From positions 372,001 to 436,000 of the forward strand of contig NZ_JAVJQO010000002.1 of NCBI RefSeq assembly GCF_040218225.1: a stretch of DNA of 64,000 nt, read 5' to 3'. The stretch is from Gracilimonas sp. GTDB lineage: Bacteria > Bacteroidota > Rhodothermia > Balneolales > Balneolaceae. The notes under the pieces are model-generated. The model saw only the letters and a list, made by a program, of their open reading frames with translations. It ran no database searches and was not told the DNA's origin. Of the stretch, positions 26,311-35,542 are shown piece by piece; within the stretch, counting starts at the first letter, position 1, and each line of letters opens with the position of its first letter. Both the position numbers and the translations under genes were made by a program.

Positions 26311-29133
26311 TTATTTAACTAACGTCATTTTTCGGGTCATAACACTCTTTCCAACTTCCAGCTGATAAATATACATCCCGCTGGGTTTGTCGGTAGCGTC
26401 CCATTCAAACTGGTGCTCCCCCGCCGACATGGTTCCCTCTGCGATCACAGCTACAGGTTGCCCAACAATATTAAAAATTGACAGACGAACTTCTTCCGAT
26501 TCCGGTAAATAAAATGAAATGATTGTAGCCGGGTTAAATGGATTAGGAAAATTTTGGTGAAGTTCTACTTCCTGGGGAAGTGTATCATCCTGTTCATCAC
26601 CTTCTACTGATTGCCCCGGAGGATTTATATGAACTACAAACCGGTCTTTTACAGTATAGTCCTCTAGTGTAGTTTCCCGATCGGATTCACTCTCTCCGGT
26701 TAATACCGTGTGATCAAAAGTGATACTAAAATCTTCCCTTAAAGTGTATTCTTTTCCGGCTGTTTTATCTACTAGCTTAACTTCCCAGTCGGAAGGAACG
26801 GATTCCCATTCGCTTACGGAAAGTGTCAGCTTGCCCGAATTCGAAGAACTAAATTGCAATGGTAGTAACAGTGCCTGTTCAATTTTAGACGACAGCGTCA
26901 TTTCTTTAAAATAATCATCCCCTCCAGCAAAGGCCATGTTCAAAAAAGCTTGCTGATTGCCTAAAAACAACCCTGGATATGAATTCAGGTCTTTAACACT
27001 TTCGGTTCTACCCTCATTCACAAAATTCACCGACACCATCTCTTTCCGGTTTTGAGTGCTCAGAAGAAGCTTAATAGATGATGCCGCCTTCTCTGTTTCT
27101 TCCACTTCAACGGGATTAGCTAATTGAGCTATTTCCTGCAGATCAAAATTCAGTTCGATTTCAGGTTGAAAGTTATCAAGCAAAATCCAGAATGGTGCCT
27201 GTGCAGGAATCTGTTCATCTTTCTTCAGAGCCACAAAATCCAGCTCTCCGGTAGCCGTTCGGTGGAAATAATAAATATTTGGATTAAGAGCTATCTCAGG
27301 GTACTTCTCTTTGGCCAGTGTAATCAAATGACTTGCTTCGATGGGCACATTTAGCCTGTTATATGCTAGGTTCAAGCCTTCAATTCCATTTAAGATATCA
27401 TTCTCATCATGGTCGGTAGCTGAAACCGTAAATGTAAGGCTGCTTATACTTTTAGACTTCTGGTATGATAAGTCTTTCCACGCTGCAAGTTTTTCTTCTT
27501 CCTGAACTTCAAAAAATCCTATCAGTGTTTCATACTTTGAAAATGCATCAGAAGAAACTTCGTGAAAGCTTTGGTCGCTTTCATCCCAACCGTATAAAAT
27601 AGTTTCAGGGAAAGCTTCCGCTAAGCCGGTTGTATTTGAAATCGCCGTAAAGCCAGGCTGTATAGATTGGAGTATAGATGCCTGAGGATTTAAGTCATTA
27701 ATACCTCGCACCTGATTTTGATTGGTAATAATCTTATTGCCGGTTATTACCTCATTGCGGCCAGATGTTATTTCACTTTGCTTTTTGAGTTCTGTATAGC
27801 TGAACTGATGCAGACTTTCTCCATTATAGTCTTTCAGAATCAATTCGCCCCCTTTTCTGTGCAGTAAGGGCTTTGCATTATCTGTATAAATAATGGTTGA
27901 AGAGTCATCCTCACTCAAGTTTTCAGATCCATCTTTCACCCGGATGGTTTGCTGAGGGTACAATACTATATCTCCTGTAAAAGTGTATGATTGATCTTTT
28001 GTCGAAAGGCTCCACCCATTTAAAGCAACAACCCCATCTTCCATATTTTTGATTTCAATAAAACCGGCACCATCCGGGGCATTCATCACCTGAGAAATCA
28101 ATACTTCCGGCTTTTCATTATCCAGAATAATCTGGCTGTGGGTCAGGAAATCACCATAGTTTCCTTTTGATAAATTCTGCAGTGTGAAAATACCAGTTTC
28201 TCTTCCTTCATAATCAGCATCGTCATTAATGGGCACTTTTACTTCATAAACTCCATCCCCAATCAAACCGGTAAAATTAAGAGTCGCTGTCTGAAACTCT
28301 ACGTAGTCATCAGGTGAAGTAATACTCCTTAATGTATCAAACTTAACGTCTACAGATAATCTTGATCCATCGTGTTCATAAATTGCGACATTTAAAACAG
28401 CTACTGAATCCGATTCATTGACTGTGGAAATACTTTGATCAAAAAGGACAACGGGTGGAGTCAGCAAATTGAAAGACGTTCCAAAAGCAGGGTAAGGAGC
28501 CGAATCTTTGCCACGCCAGTGACTAGGGTTACCTACATACTGAAGCAGCAGATTTCGGGTTCCGCTGGCTCCGTTTCTGATATAATATTGATAATTGGAT
28601 GCCTCGCCAAGGGTTAAGAAAGTGTGCTTGTTTCCTTCAAGACTTTCAGGGATATCGGAACCAAGGGTTTCTTCTTCTGATGCATTCCATACAACACCCT
28701 TACCCCAACCGAGTGCAAAAATAAACCGGTATACCTCTTCCTTTTGGTAGGCAAAGAGTCGGTGAGTTCCACCTTCAAAATTGATTTCCCCGCTTACTTC
28801 CAGCCGTTCATCTGTCACATAATTTAAATGAATATTGGTGCCGGCCTGTACAGAGGTATTGAATAATACTTTCAGTTCGCTGCCAGAAAGTGTTTGAGCA
28901 GAACGATCCCACTTCCCATTCGAAAAATACAGTTCCGTACCTTTCTCGATATCGATAAGCGGTATAAAATCGATGGACTGAGTATCCGCATTGGCAGATA
29001 CTATAACTACATCACCCGGAAGTAATACAGACTGGGCTGTTGCCTTGATACCCAAGGAGGCAACCAGAAAGAAAAGGGCGATATGTAGAGTTTTTAAATG
29101 TTTACCAGATAGTAACTTTTGGGCCATAGGCAC
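26311..29133 (-). CDS. Large secreted protein with Calx-beta, lamin-tail and T9SS sorting domains
   Basis: The 940-residue protein begins with a signal peptide (GKHLKTLHIALFFLVASLGIKATAQ, cut in the ATAQ region near residue 34). Then a beta-sandwich region, a Calx-beta-like stretch (about 230-335, DDADYEGRETGIFTLQN), a lamin-tail-like domain (about 345-450, ISQVMNAPDGAGFIEIKNMEDG with LNGWSLS), a long central part with unknown fold, and a C-terminal T9SS type A sorting domain (about 860-940; LHQNFPNPFNPATIISFYLP ... SGMYIYQL ... MTLVK). It should be exported and fixed to, or released from, the cell surface. Function beyond that is not known; there is no catalytic motif that I recognise. Confidence 0.88.
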   Translation of the reverse strand: MPMAQKLLSGKHLKTLHIALFFLVASLGIKATAQSVLLPGDVVIVSANADTQSIDFIPLIDIEKGTELYFSNGKWDRSAQTLSGSELKVLFNTSVQAGTNIHLNYVTDERLEVSGEINFEGGTHRLFAYQKEEVYRFIFALGWGKGVVWNASEEETLGSDIPESLEGNKHTFLTLGEASNYQYYIRNGASGTRNLLLQYVGNPSHWRGKDSAPYPAFGTSFNLLTPPVVLFDQSISTVNESDSVAVLNVAIYEHDGSRLSVDVKFDTLRSITSPDDYVEFQTATLNFTGLIGDGVYEVKVPINDDADYEGRETGIFTLQNLSKGNYGDFLTHSQIILDNEKPEVLISQVMNAPDGAGFIEIKNMEDGVVALNGWSLSTKDQSYTFTGDIVLYPQQTIRVKDGSENLSEDDSSTIIYTDNAKPLLHRKGGELILKDYNGESLHQFSYTELKKQSEITSGRNEVITGNKIITNQNQVRGINDLNPQASILQSIQPGFTAISNTTGLAEAFPETILYGWDESDQSFHEVSSDAFSKYETLIGFFEVQEEEKLAAWKDLSYQKSKSISSLTFTVSATDHDENDILNGIEGLNLAYNRLNVPIEASHLITLAKEKYPEIALNPNIYYFHRTATGELDFVALKKDEQIPAQAPFWILLDNFQPEIELNFDLQEIAQLANPVEVEETEKAASSIKLLLSTQNRKEMVSVNFVNEGRTESVKDLNSYPGLFLGNQQAFLNMAFAGGDDYFKEMTLSSKIEQALLLPLQFSSSNSGKLTLSVSEWESVPSDWEVKLVDKTAGKEYTLREDFSITFDHTVLTGESESDRETTLEDYTVKDRFVVHINPPGQSVEGDEQDDTLPQEVELHQNFPNPFNPATIISFYLPESEEVRLSIFNIVGQPVAVIAEGTMSAGEHQFEWDATDKPSGMYIYQLEVGKSVMTRKMTLVK

Positions 29134-29215
29134 GAGCGTTACTCATTAGTTTTGTCATCTTAATTAACAGATTTTCAGGCATAAAGGCATATAAAATTTC
29201 CTCTTTTCTGAAATT

Positions 29216-30517
29216 CTAATCATCCAGATTGGGTGCTCCTAATCGTCCTTCTGAGGACGCTACAGCTACTGATACCGCAGCGTCACCTGTAATATTTACT
29301 GTGGTGCGACACATATCCAGAATACGGTCTACCCCGAGTATGAGAGCTATACCTGCCGTTGGTACCTGAATGGCTTCAAGAACGATAACCAACATCACGA
29401 TACCGGCCCCCGGAACCCCCGCTGCTCCAATAGAAGCTGCCGTTGCTGTCAATACAATCATCAGCTGCTGTGCAATAGTTAAGTCCATTCCCAGAGCCTG
29501 TGCAATAAACACGGCTGCAACTGCCTGATATAAACTGGTTCCATCCATATTAACAGTAGCACCAATTGGAAGTACAAAACTGGCTACCTCGTCTTCAACA
29601 CCCAGATTTTTTTCTACCCGTTCCATGGTAACCGGCAGCGTAGCTGAACTTGAACTGGTACTAAAGCCAAGCAACATGGCGGGTTGAATGGCCCGGAAGA
29701 ATGTTGACAGCTTCATATCACTGGTAATTTTAAACAAGCTGGCATAAACCACAAACACATGAACAATGAGTGCAATAATAACGGTCAAACAATACCAGCC
29801 CAATGCATACAACAACTCCATAGCCTGAGATAAGTCATCGCCGGCAAGGTCTATGATAAGCGAAGCCATCAGCGCAAAAACACCATACGGCGCGGTCAAC
29901 ATAATGAGCTCTACAATCCGTATGATTACATCATTAAAAGCATCGAAAACATCCACTAATGTCTGTGCCTTTTTACCTCCAATCTGGATAATCCCAATTC
30001 CAAGAAGGATTGCCACAAACACAACTTGCAGCATGCTTGAATTATTTGCAGCGGCGGCAAAAAAGTTTTCAGGTACAATATCTACAATGAAATCCAGCGG
30101 CCCGCGATTCTGAACCAACTCGGCGGTAGCACTACGGTCATCGACCGAAGAGCTGTAGCTTTCCTGCAGCGCTGCCGTGGTTTCTGCGGGCAGGGTTTTC
30201 CCGGGCTGAATTACATTCACCGCAATCAACCCTATAGTGATGGCAAAAACGGTGGTAACAGCATAAATAGATACCGTTTTAAATCCCATCCTTGAAAGCT
30301 TGGTCGTATCATTAAGGCTGGTTACACCTACCACCAGCGAAACCAAAACAAGAGGCATCGCAATTAACTTCAGCATGGCTATAAAAATGGTGCCAAACGG
30401 TTTGATATAATCAGTAGTAAAGTCATTCAAACCGGTTACACTGGCCATTAATCCCCAAAGGAGACCTAAAATCAAACCAATTATAATTTGCCAGTGTAGT
30501 TTTTTATACCATTTCAT
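29216..30517 (-). CDS. Dicarboxylate/amino acid:cation symporter (DAACS, GltP-like)
   Basis: Sodium- or proton-coupled transporter for glutamate, aspartate or C4-dicarboxylates. Signatures are the serine-rich hairpin FSTSSSSATLPVTM, the NMDGTSLYQA motif and the AAGVPGAGIVML and DRILDMCRTTVNITGD segments that form the substrate and cation sites. The frame is open from 30577, but the ATG at 30517 (MKWYKKLHWQ) overlaps the stop of the upstream gene as ATGA and gives the usual N-terminus, so I choose it (433 residues). It is the last gene of a DUF3098-DUF92-symporter run. Confidence 0.94.
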   Translation of the reverse strand: MKWYKKLHWQIIIGLILGLLWGLMASVTGLNDFTTDYIKPFGTIFIAMLKLIAMPLVLVSLVVGVTSLNDTTKLSRMGFKTVSIYAVTTVFAITIGLIAVNVIQPGKTLPAETTAALQESYSSSVDDRSATAELVQNRGPLDFIVDIVPENFFAAAANNSSMLQVVFVAILLGIGIIQIGGKKAQTLVDVFDAFNDVIIRIVELIMLTAPYGVFALMASLIIDLAGDDLSQAMELLYALGWYCLTVIIALIVHVFVVYASLFKITSDMKLSTFFRAIQPAMLLGFSTSSSSATLPVTMERVEKNLGVEDEVASFVLPIGATVNMDGTSLYQAVAAVFIAQALGMDLTIAQQLMIVLTATAASIGAAGVPGAGIVMLVIVLEAIQVPTAGIALILGVDRILDMCRTTVNITGDAAVSVAVASSEGRLGAPNLDD

Positions 30518-31341
30518 ACGCCAATGATTAAGATTAATATCAAACTGATTACTGAAGCCAGACCTGCAGAAATCCAATTCACAAAATTGTTGCTAACATA
30601 CATATTCTCCAAACCAATTGATGATAGTCCGGGAATTTTGTACTCCGCATTCTGAAACCGGGCGCCAATGTAAGAATCGATGAGTGAACCAAAAAATCCT
30701 GTTACAGCAATTATCAAAATGGTTGACAGAGCGGATTCAATAGCAAAAACCCAGAACACAGCGGCAATGAATCCTGCTCCACAGAGAGCGGCTATTGTCC
30801 CAAAAAAACTTATTCCACCATCCGTTCCCGGAGGCACTTTTTCTCCTGAAGTGATAAGTCTTGTTTTTCCCTTCAATCGGTTTGCCCCAATTTCGGTAGA
30901 CCAGGTATCAGAAGCGGCAGTGGCTATGGAAGTTACAGCCCCTATCAGAAAAGCATCCACATCGGTTAAGAACCATATTAAAACCCACAGAGCAAACCAA
31001 AATCCATTCGACCACACCTGCTTGCCATCGCGCCGGAATTTTTTTTCCAGAAAACCTTCTCTGGAGATTAAATCTTTTGACAGAACTGATCCGGAAATAA
31101 AAAATGCGAGTACTACTGCGGCTCCAGCCATTCCCCCCAAGCCATAAGCGAACCCCCCAAATATAGTTGCTGATGAGGCTCCGTCAATAGTTAACCAATT
31201 TAAAATGAAGGCAATAACCGATAATAATGCGGCAAGGAAAAGTCCCAGAAGAATCTGGTTGTGTTGTTGGGAATCTCCAAATAATATGAAGACAAAAACC
31301 AGAGCTAACGAAAAGAAGATATTTACCCAGCGATCGAGCAC
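30514..31341 (-). CDS. DUF92 integral membrane protein (VTE6-like)
   Basis: This 275-residue polytopic protein has about seven hydrophobic segments and the DUF92 signatures LTIDGASSATIFGGFAYGLGG, ATAASDTWSTEIG, RLKGKTRLITSGEKVPPGTDGGIS and GSLIDSYIGARFQ. In plants a DUF92 member (VTE6) acts as a phytyl-phosphate kinase, so isoprenoid-phosphate handling is possible here, but that is inference. Its stop overlaps the symporter start by four bases and its start lies 8 bases behind a DUF3098 gene, so all three are co-transcribed. Confidence 0.9.
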   Translation of the reverse strand: MLDRWVNIFFSLALVFVFILFGDSQQHNQILLGLFLAALLSVIAFILNWLTIDGASSATIFGGFAYGLGGMAGAAVVLAFFISGSVLSKDLISREGFLEKKFRRDGKQVWSNGFWFALWVLIWFLTDVDAFLIGAVTSIATAASDTWSTEIGANRLKGKTRLITSGEKVPPGTDGGISFFGTIAALCGAGFIAAVFWVFAIESALSTILIIAVTGFFGSLIDSYIGARFQNAEYKIPGLSSIGLENMYVSNNFVNWISAGLASVISLILILIIGV

Positions 31342-31349
31342 GTCTTTAA

Positions 31350-31598
31350 TTAGCTGGATGCTGCTTCAGGCTCTTCATCACGATCATGTTTCATGATGGC
31401 AAAAATCACTAAAATGTAGCCCGCCATGATCACAATTGGAGAAATGAATAGCGAAATAAAACCGTCAACCTCATTTTCCATATACATGGCCGTAAAACCA
31501 GCTACAATCAGGAAAATAGCAATCCCGATAAGTTTGTAGTTATATGCGGAAAAAAACATCGGTTGATTATCCGCTTGTTTACGTCCTCGTTTTGCCAT
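31350..31598 (-). CDS. DUF3098 small membrane protein
   Basis: An 82-residue protein with two membrane helices (about 22-42 and 50-70): FFSAYNYKLIGIAIFLIVAGF then FISLFISPIVIMAGYILVIFAIM, followed by a charged tail. This arrangement, with FS-x-x-NYKL at the first helix and the SP-x-VI-x-AGY second helix, is DUF3098, widespread in Bacteroidota and of unknown function. First gene of a three-gene minus-strand operon. Confidence 0.85.
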   Translation of the reverse strand: MAKRGRKQADNQPMFFSAYNYKLIGIAIFLIVAGFTAMYMENEVDGFISLFISPIVIMAGYILVIFAIMKHDRDEEPEAASS

Positions 31599-31609
31599 GT
31601 TCTTTTAGT

Positions 31610-31650
31610 TAACTTAGTTGAAATTTATGATCGAACGGTTGGCTAAGTTA
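31610..31650. promoter_or_regulatory. Inverted repeat in divergent DUF3098/maf promoter region
   Basis: TAACTTAG (31610-31617) and CTAAGTTA (31643-31650) form a perfect 8-base inverted repeat separated by 25 bases, in the 89-base gap between the divergent DUF3098 and maf genes. It could be an operator; positional inference only. Confidence 0.35.
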
Positions 31651-31687
31651 TTTAATTATCTGCTAAACCCAAAAGTACAAATACGGT

Positions 31688-32287
31688 ATGATGCGAATTG
31701 TTTTGGCTTCTCAGAGCCCGCGAAGAAAGAAACTTCTACAACAAATAGGTCTCGCTTTTGAGATTTGCCCAAGCAATGCTGAGGAAATCAGTTCCCACAC
31801 TGATCCTGAATTGCTGGTCGAAGACCTTGCCGCTTTAAAAGCCGAAGATGTAGCTTCCAAATTCAGTGAAAGTTTAATTATTGGTTCTGATACCATCGTG
31901 GTGCATAATGGGGAAGTACTGGGCAAACCCAAAAATGAAACTGAAGCAGCTGCTTTCTTACAACAACTGAGTGGAACCGATCACTTTGTGTATACTGGAG
32001 TCGCTTTTGTTAAAACTGATAAAAATGGCACGATTCAAGCTAAACATACCTTTAATGAACAAACAAAAGTAACCTTCAGTACGTTAGGTGAACACGAAAT
32101 TAAAGCATATATAAAAAGTGGTAATCCATTAGATAAAGCAGGAGCTTATGGAATACAGGATGATTTAGGTGCCTTGTTTGTAGAAAAAATCGTTGGCGAC
32201 TACTATAATGTAGTTGGTTTTCCGCTGAACCGTTTTTACCGGGAAATGCAGTCCTTCATTCCAGAATTTGATATCATGACTTCATGA
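31688..32287 (+). CDS. maf: Maf family nucleoside triphosphate pyrophosphatase
   Basis: House-cleaning pyrophosphatase that removes non-canonical nucleotides (dTTP/UTP-type Maf), 199 residues. Motifs: LASQSPRRKKLLQQ (about 5-18), IGSDTIVVHNGEVLGKPKNETEA (about 65-87), and KAGAYGIQDDLGALFVEKIVGDYYNVVGFPL near the end. Start at the first Met of MMR; the second ATG three bases on would also do. The stop overlaps the start of a TPR protein gene by ATGA, so it heads the maf-TPR-GATase-mazG run. Confidence 0.95.
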   Translation: MMRIVLASQSPRRKKLLQQIGLAFEICPSNAEEISSHTDPELLVEDLAALKAEDVASKFSESLIIGSDTIVVHNGEVLGKPKNETEAAAFLQQLSGTDHFVYTGVAFVKTDKNGTIQAKHTFNEQTKVTFSTLGEHEIKAYIKSGNPLDKAGAYGIQDDLGALFVEKIVGDYYNVVGFPLNRFYREMQSFIPEFDIMTS

Positions 32288-34188
32288 AGAAATTATTCAG
32301 AACTATTTTCTCTTTTTTTATTGTCGGGTTTTTGGCCTGTCCGGTCTTTGCTCAAAACAACAGCGATTTTCAGCTTGCTACCCGCCTTATGCAGCAACAG
32401 CAATATGCTGATGCCCTCCCTTTGCTTCAGGAATTGAACGAGGAGAATCCAGAAACTTATGTATATGCTGACCGGCTTATCGATTGCCTCATCCAGTTGA
32501 AGCAATATGATCGTGGTTTAGAGATAGCCAAAAAATATGAAGGAGAGCCCGAATTCGATGGACAGGTTCAGGTACGGATTGGAGAACTCTATCATTTCAA
32601 AGAAGAAATTGAAACCGCATTGGATATTTGGAATGCCAATCTTGAAACTCATTCCCGGCAATTGCAGCTCTATATAACCACAGCCAGAACCATGGTTAGT
32701 CGGCGTGAGTATATGGAAGCCGTAGATGTTTATAAACAAGCCCGTACCGTATTCCAAAATGACCGGTTGTTCTTTGGTGATATTGCCAACGCCTACATGA
32801 GAGCCGGTGAATACGAACTGGCTATTGAAGAATGGCTTAACTTATTGGAAGCTTCACCCAACCAAATTTCATTTATTCAGCGAAGCTTACTGAGATATAA
32901 TGATCCCATTCTCTACGACATTACCATAATTGAACTGAATGATCGACTGGACAACATTTCCATTTCTTCGCCAAATTATCAAACTTTTTACCAGCTCCAG
33001 ATCTGGTTGCTCCAGGAAAATAAACTCTACCGGCGGGCACTTGCAGCTGCCAAAGAATATGAAAGCCGATCTGACTCATATAATTATTCCCTATTCAATC
33101 TCGGCCGGCAGCTTACTGATAACAACGAATTTGAGTTGGCTCGAGAGGCATTCACCTTCTACACCGATAATGCCTACGGCGAAATAAAATGGAGAGGCAT
33201 GGAAGAACTTGCCGATACCTACTCCAAATGGGCTAAATACATTGATGATTACAATCTCGACTTCAGCAACAAACGAGATAGCCTGTACAAATTAGCCACA
33301 ACCATGCTGGATTCTATTGAAATAGAAACGAATAGTTACAGCGGTATGGGTAATGTGCAGCTAAAAAGAGCTGAACTGGCGCTTGATCATGTTTTCGATC
33401 TTGATAAAGCACAGGCAGCCCTCAGAAAACTAAAAAATCTTCCAGCCATGCGCGACTCTCCCGAAATCCCCTATTTAGAGGGTAGAATCCATCTTGCCAA
33501 AAAAGAATTTACCGAAGCGCGTATCAGCTTTACCCGGGCCAATAAACAAGCCGAGATTGGTGAACTCGCTGAAAAGACCCGATATTTTCTGGCTCTCACC
33601 GATTTTTATTCCGGAGATTATGAGTTTGCCGGTATTCAGTTAAAATCACTTGGGCGACAAAATACATCTTATTATGCCAATGACGCTCTGGAACTCCGTT
33701 TATGGCTGCAACAGGGAACAGCATCAGATACCACCGGTGAAAATTTATCCCGATTCGCAGATGCTGTTTTTAAAGAAAACAATGGTGCTTCAGAAGAAAG
33801 TGCCCAGGCATTTCTTAGTATGATTGATGATGAAGGCTTTACTGCTCTAAAAGATGACGCTCTGCTTTTCTTTGTGGAATCTCCCCATATCAAAAAAGAA
33901 ATTAAATATAATGAGCTCAGTGTTTACCTGGCTTCAAATGCAGCAACCCCCATTAAGGAGAAACTATTATGGGAACAGGCTAAGCTGGCAGAACAAACAA
34001 ATATCGAGTTGGTAAAAAATGCCTGTGGATCTGCTGAAGATTGCTTTTTCAATCTTGATTCGACAAATTCATTACAAGAAATTTCGCCGAAAGATATTTA
34101 CGAAAAGCTTATTCTGGAATATCCACAAGGCTTTTATGCACCTTATGCAAGAGAACGATTAACTGCTTTAACCAATCAAAATTCCTGA
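32284..34188 (+). CDS. Secreted tetratricopeptide-repeat protein
   Basis: A 634-residue protein with a signal peptide ending CPVFAQ (about residue 23) and many helical TPR-like repeats, for example QYADALPLLQELNEENPETY (about 40-60), AYMRAGEYELAIEEWLNLLEASPN and GRIHLAKKEFTEARISFTRA. It would lie in the periplasm or at the outer membrane and act as a protein-binding scaffold. The partner is unknown. Translation is coupled to maf upstream (ATGA) and only one base separates it from the next gene, a secreted GATase-like protein, which may be its functional partner. Confidence 0.88.
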   Translation: MKKLFRTIFSFFIVGFLACPVFAQNNSDFQLATRLMQQQQYADALPLLQELNEENPETYVYADRLIDCLIQLKQYDRGLEIAKKYEGEPEFDGQVQVRIGELYHFKEEIETALDIWNANLETHSRQLQLYITTARTMVSRREYMEAVDVYKQARTVFQNDRLFFGDIANAYMRAGEYELAIEEWLNLLEASPNQISFIQRSLLRYNDPILYDITIIELNDRLDNISISSPNYQTFYQLQIWLLQENKLYRRALAAAKEYESRSDSYNYSLFNLGRQLTDNNEFELAREAFTFYTDNAYGEIKWRGMEELADTYSKWAKYIDDYNLDFSNKRDSLYKLATTMLDSIEIETNSYSGMGNVQLKRAELALDHVFDLDKAQAALRKLKNLPAMRDSPEIPYLEGRIHLAKKEFTEARISFTRANKQAEIGELAEKTRYFLALTDFYSGDYEFAGIQLKSLGRQNTSYYANDALELRLWLQQGTASDTTGENLSRFADAVFKENNGASEESAQAFLSMIDDEGFTALKDDALLFFVESPHIKKEIKYNELSVYLASNAATPIKEKLLWEQAKLAEQTNIELVKNACGSAEDCFFNLDSTNSLQEISPKDIYEKLILEYPQGFYAPYARERLTALTNQNS

Positions 34189-34189
34189 T

Positions 34190-35458
34190 ATGATCAAGAG
34201 ATTTTTATCGCTACTAATTTTTGCGCTTGCACCACTATTTATGATCAGTGCTCAACAGCATGTTATTATTTCAATGGATGCTTCACAGACTAATCATTTG
34301 AAAGCATATGGTGTAGTATTTAATCATATCACTGATGGCTACACTGCTCAGTGGTTACTGAACTATAGAGGCGGCAGTTTTCTGGCCAAGGTTGAAAATG
34401 ATATCGTCAGAAAAAGCAGGCTTCGAAATGTATCACTCGAAACCATCAGTGCTTCCGAAGCCCAGCGTATTATTGCCGAAGTGGAAAGCAACAGTAGTAA
34501 TACCGCGGTTGTAAATCTCGAAAAAGCCCCAAAAATAGCGGTTTATACTCCTGATCAGGCTCTCCCCTGGGATGATGCGGTTACGCTTGCTCTTACCTAC
34601 GCCGAAGTAGAATATGATAAAATCTGGGATGTGGAAGTATTGGAAGGAAAGCTTGATGAATACGACTGGCTTCACCTGCATCATGAAGACTTCACCGGTC
34701 AGTATGGAAAATTCTGGGCCAGTTACCGAAATATGCCCTGGTATATTGCTCAGGTCAAACAAATGGAAGCCATGGCCAGTGAACTGGGCTACTCTTCGGT
34801 GAGTGAGCAGAAAAAAGAAGTCGCCCGCACTATCAAACGCTATGTAGGTAATGGTGGGTTTCTGTTTGCGATGTGCTCAGGTACCGATACCTTCGATATT
34901 GCCCTCGCTGCAGAAGGCGTGGATATCGCCCCCGAGCAATTTGATGGCGATCCGGCAGATCCAAATGCCCAGGAAAAGCTGGATTTCAACAAAACACTGG
35001 CCTTTGAGAATTTCGAAATAGTATTGAATCCGAGCGAATATGAGCATGCCGATATTGACGTCCCGGTAAGTATTAACCGGGTTGACCAATCGCTGGATTT
35101 CTTCACCCTGTTTGAGTTTTCGGCTAAATGGGATCCGGTTCCTACCATGCTAACCCAGAATCACGTTAGCAGTGTACGAGGTTTTTACGGACAAACCACT
35201 GCTTTCCAGAAAGACAAAGTGAAATCTTCTTCCGTTATTCTTGGAGAATCTCCGGGAAGGGAACAGGTCAAATATATTCACGGAAACTATGGCCGTGGAA
35301 CCTTCACCTTTTACGCCGGACATGATCCTGAAGACTACACACATCGAGTAAATGATCCTCCAACAGATTTAGCCCTTCACCCAAACAGTCCGGGCTATCG
35401 GCTCATCCTGAATAACATCCTCTTCCCCGCCGCTAAAAAGAAGAAGAAAAAAACTTAA
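34190..35458 (+). CDS. Secreted GATase1-like protein (Bacteroidota 'asparagine synthetase B')
   Basis: The 422-residue protein starts with a signal peptide ending ISAQ and the family sequence QQHVIISMDASQTNHLKAYG ... AQWLLNYRGGSFL. Later segments IAVYTPDQALPWDDAVTLALTYAEV, WLHLHHEDFTGQYGKFW and GGFLFAMCSGTDTFDIALAAEG resemble a class I glutamine-amidotransferase-like fold with a Cys in AMCSGTD at the nucleophile elbow. Databases often label this family asparagine synthetase B, but there is no such catalytic domain, and the protein is exported. Function unknown. The C-terminus is a run of Lys. It follows the TPR gene by one base. Confidence 0.8.
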   Translation: MIKRFLSLLIFALAPLFMISAQQHVIISMDASQTNHLKAYGVVFNHITDGYTAQWLLNYRGGSFLAKVENDIVRKSRLRNVSLETISASEAQRIIAEVESNSSNTAVVNLEKAPKIAVYTPDQALPWDDAVTLALTYAEVEYDKIWDVEVLEGKLDEYDWLHLHHEDFTGQYGKFWASYRNMPWYIAQVKQMEAMASELGYSSVSEQKKEVARTIKRYVGNGGFLFAMCSGTDTFDIALAAEGVDIAPEQFDGDPADPNAQEKLDFNKTLAFENFEIVLNPSEYEHADIDVPVSINRVDQSLDFFTLFEFSAKWDPVPTMLTQNHVSSVRGFYGQTTAFQKDKVKSSSVILGESPGREQVKYIHGNYGRGTFTFYAGHDPEDYTHRVNDPPTDLALHPNSPGYRLILNNILFPAAKKKKKKT

Positions 35459-35469
35459 GTGAATTAAAG

Positions 35470-35526
35470 ATTCAAAATTAAAAATGAAAGATTGGTACCT
35501 TCCATTTTTAATCTTGAATTTTGAAT
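35470..35526. repeat. A+T-rich inverted repeat with GAATTTT heptamers
   Basis: The arm at 35470-35486 (17 bases, ATTCAAAATT then AAAAATG) matches in inverse the arm at 35503-35526 except that the second arm has 7 extra bases, one heptamer unit. The hairpin ends in T5 and lies between the GATase-like gene and mazG, so termination is possible. The same GAATTTT unit occurs four times inside the LuxE-like gene (52153-52180). Confidence 0.6.
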
Positions 35527-35542
35527 TTTTCATTACATAAAC

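Noticed and set aside
34190-35458. Asparagine synthetase B
   Set aside because: The family label is often transferred, but no N-terminal Cys glutaminase or synthetase domain is present and the protein has a signal peptide.
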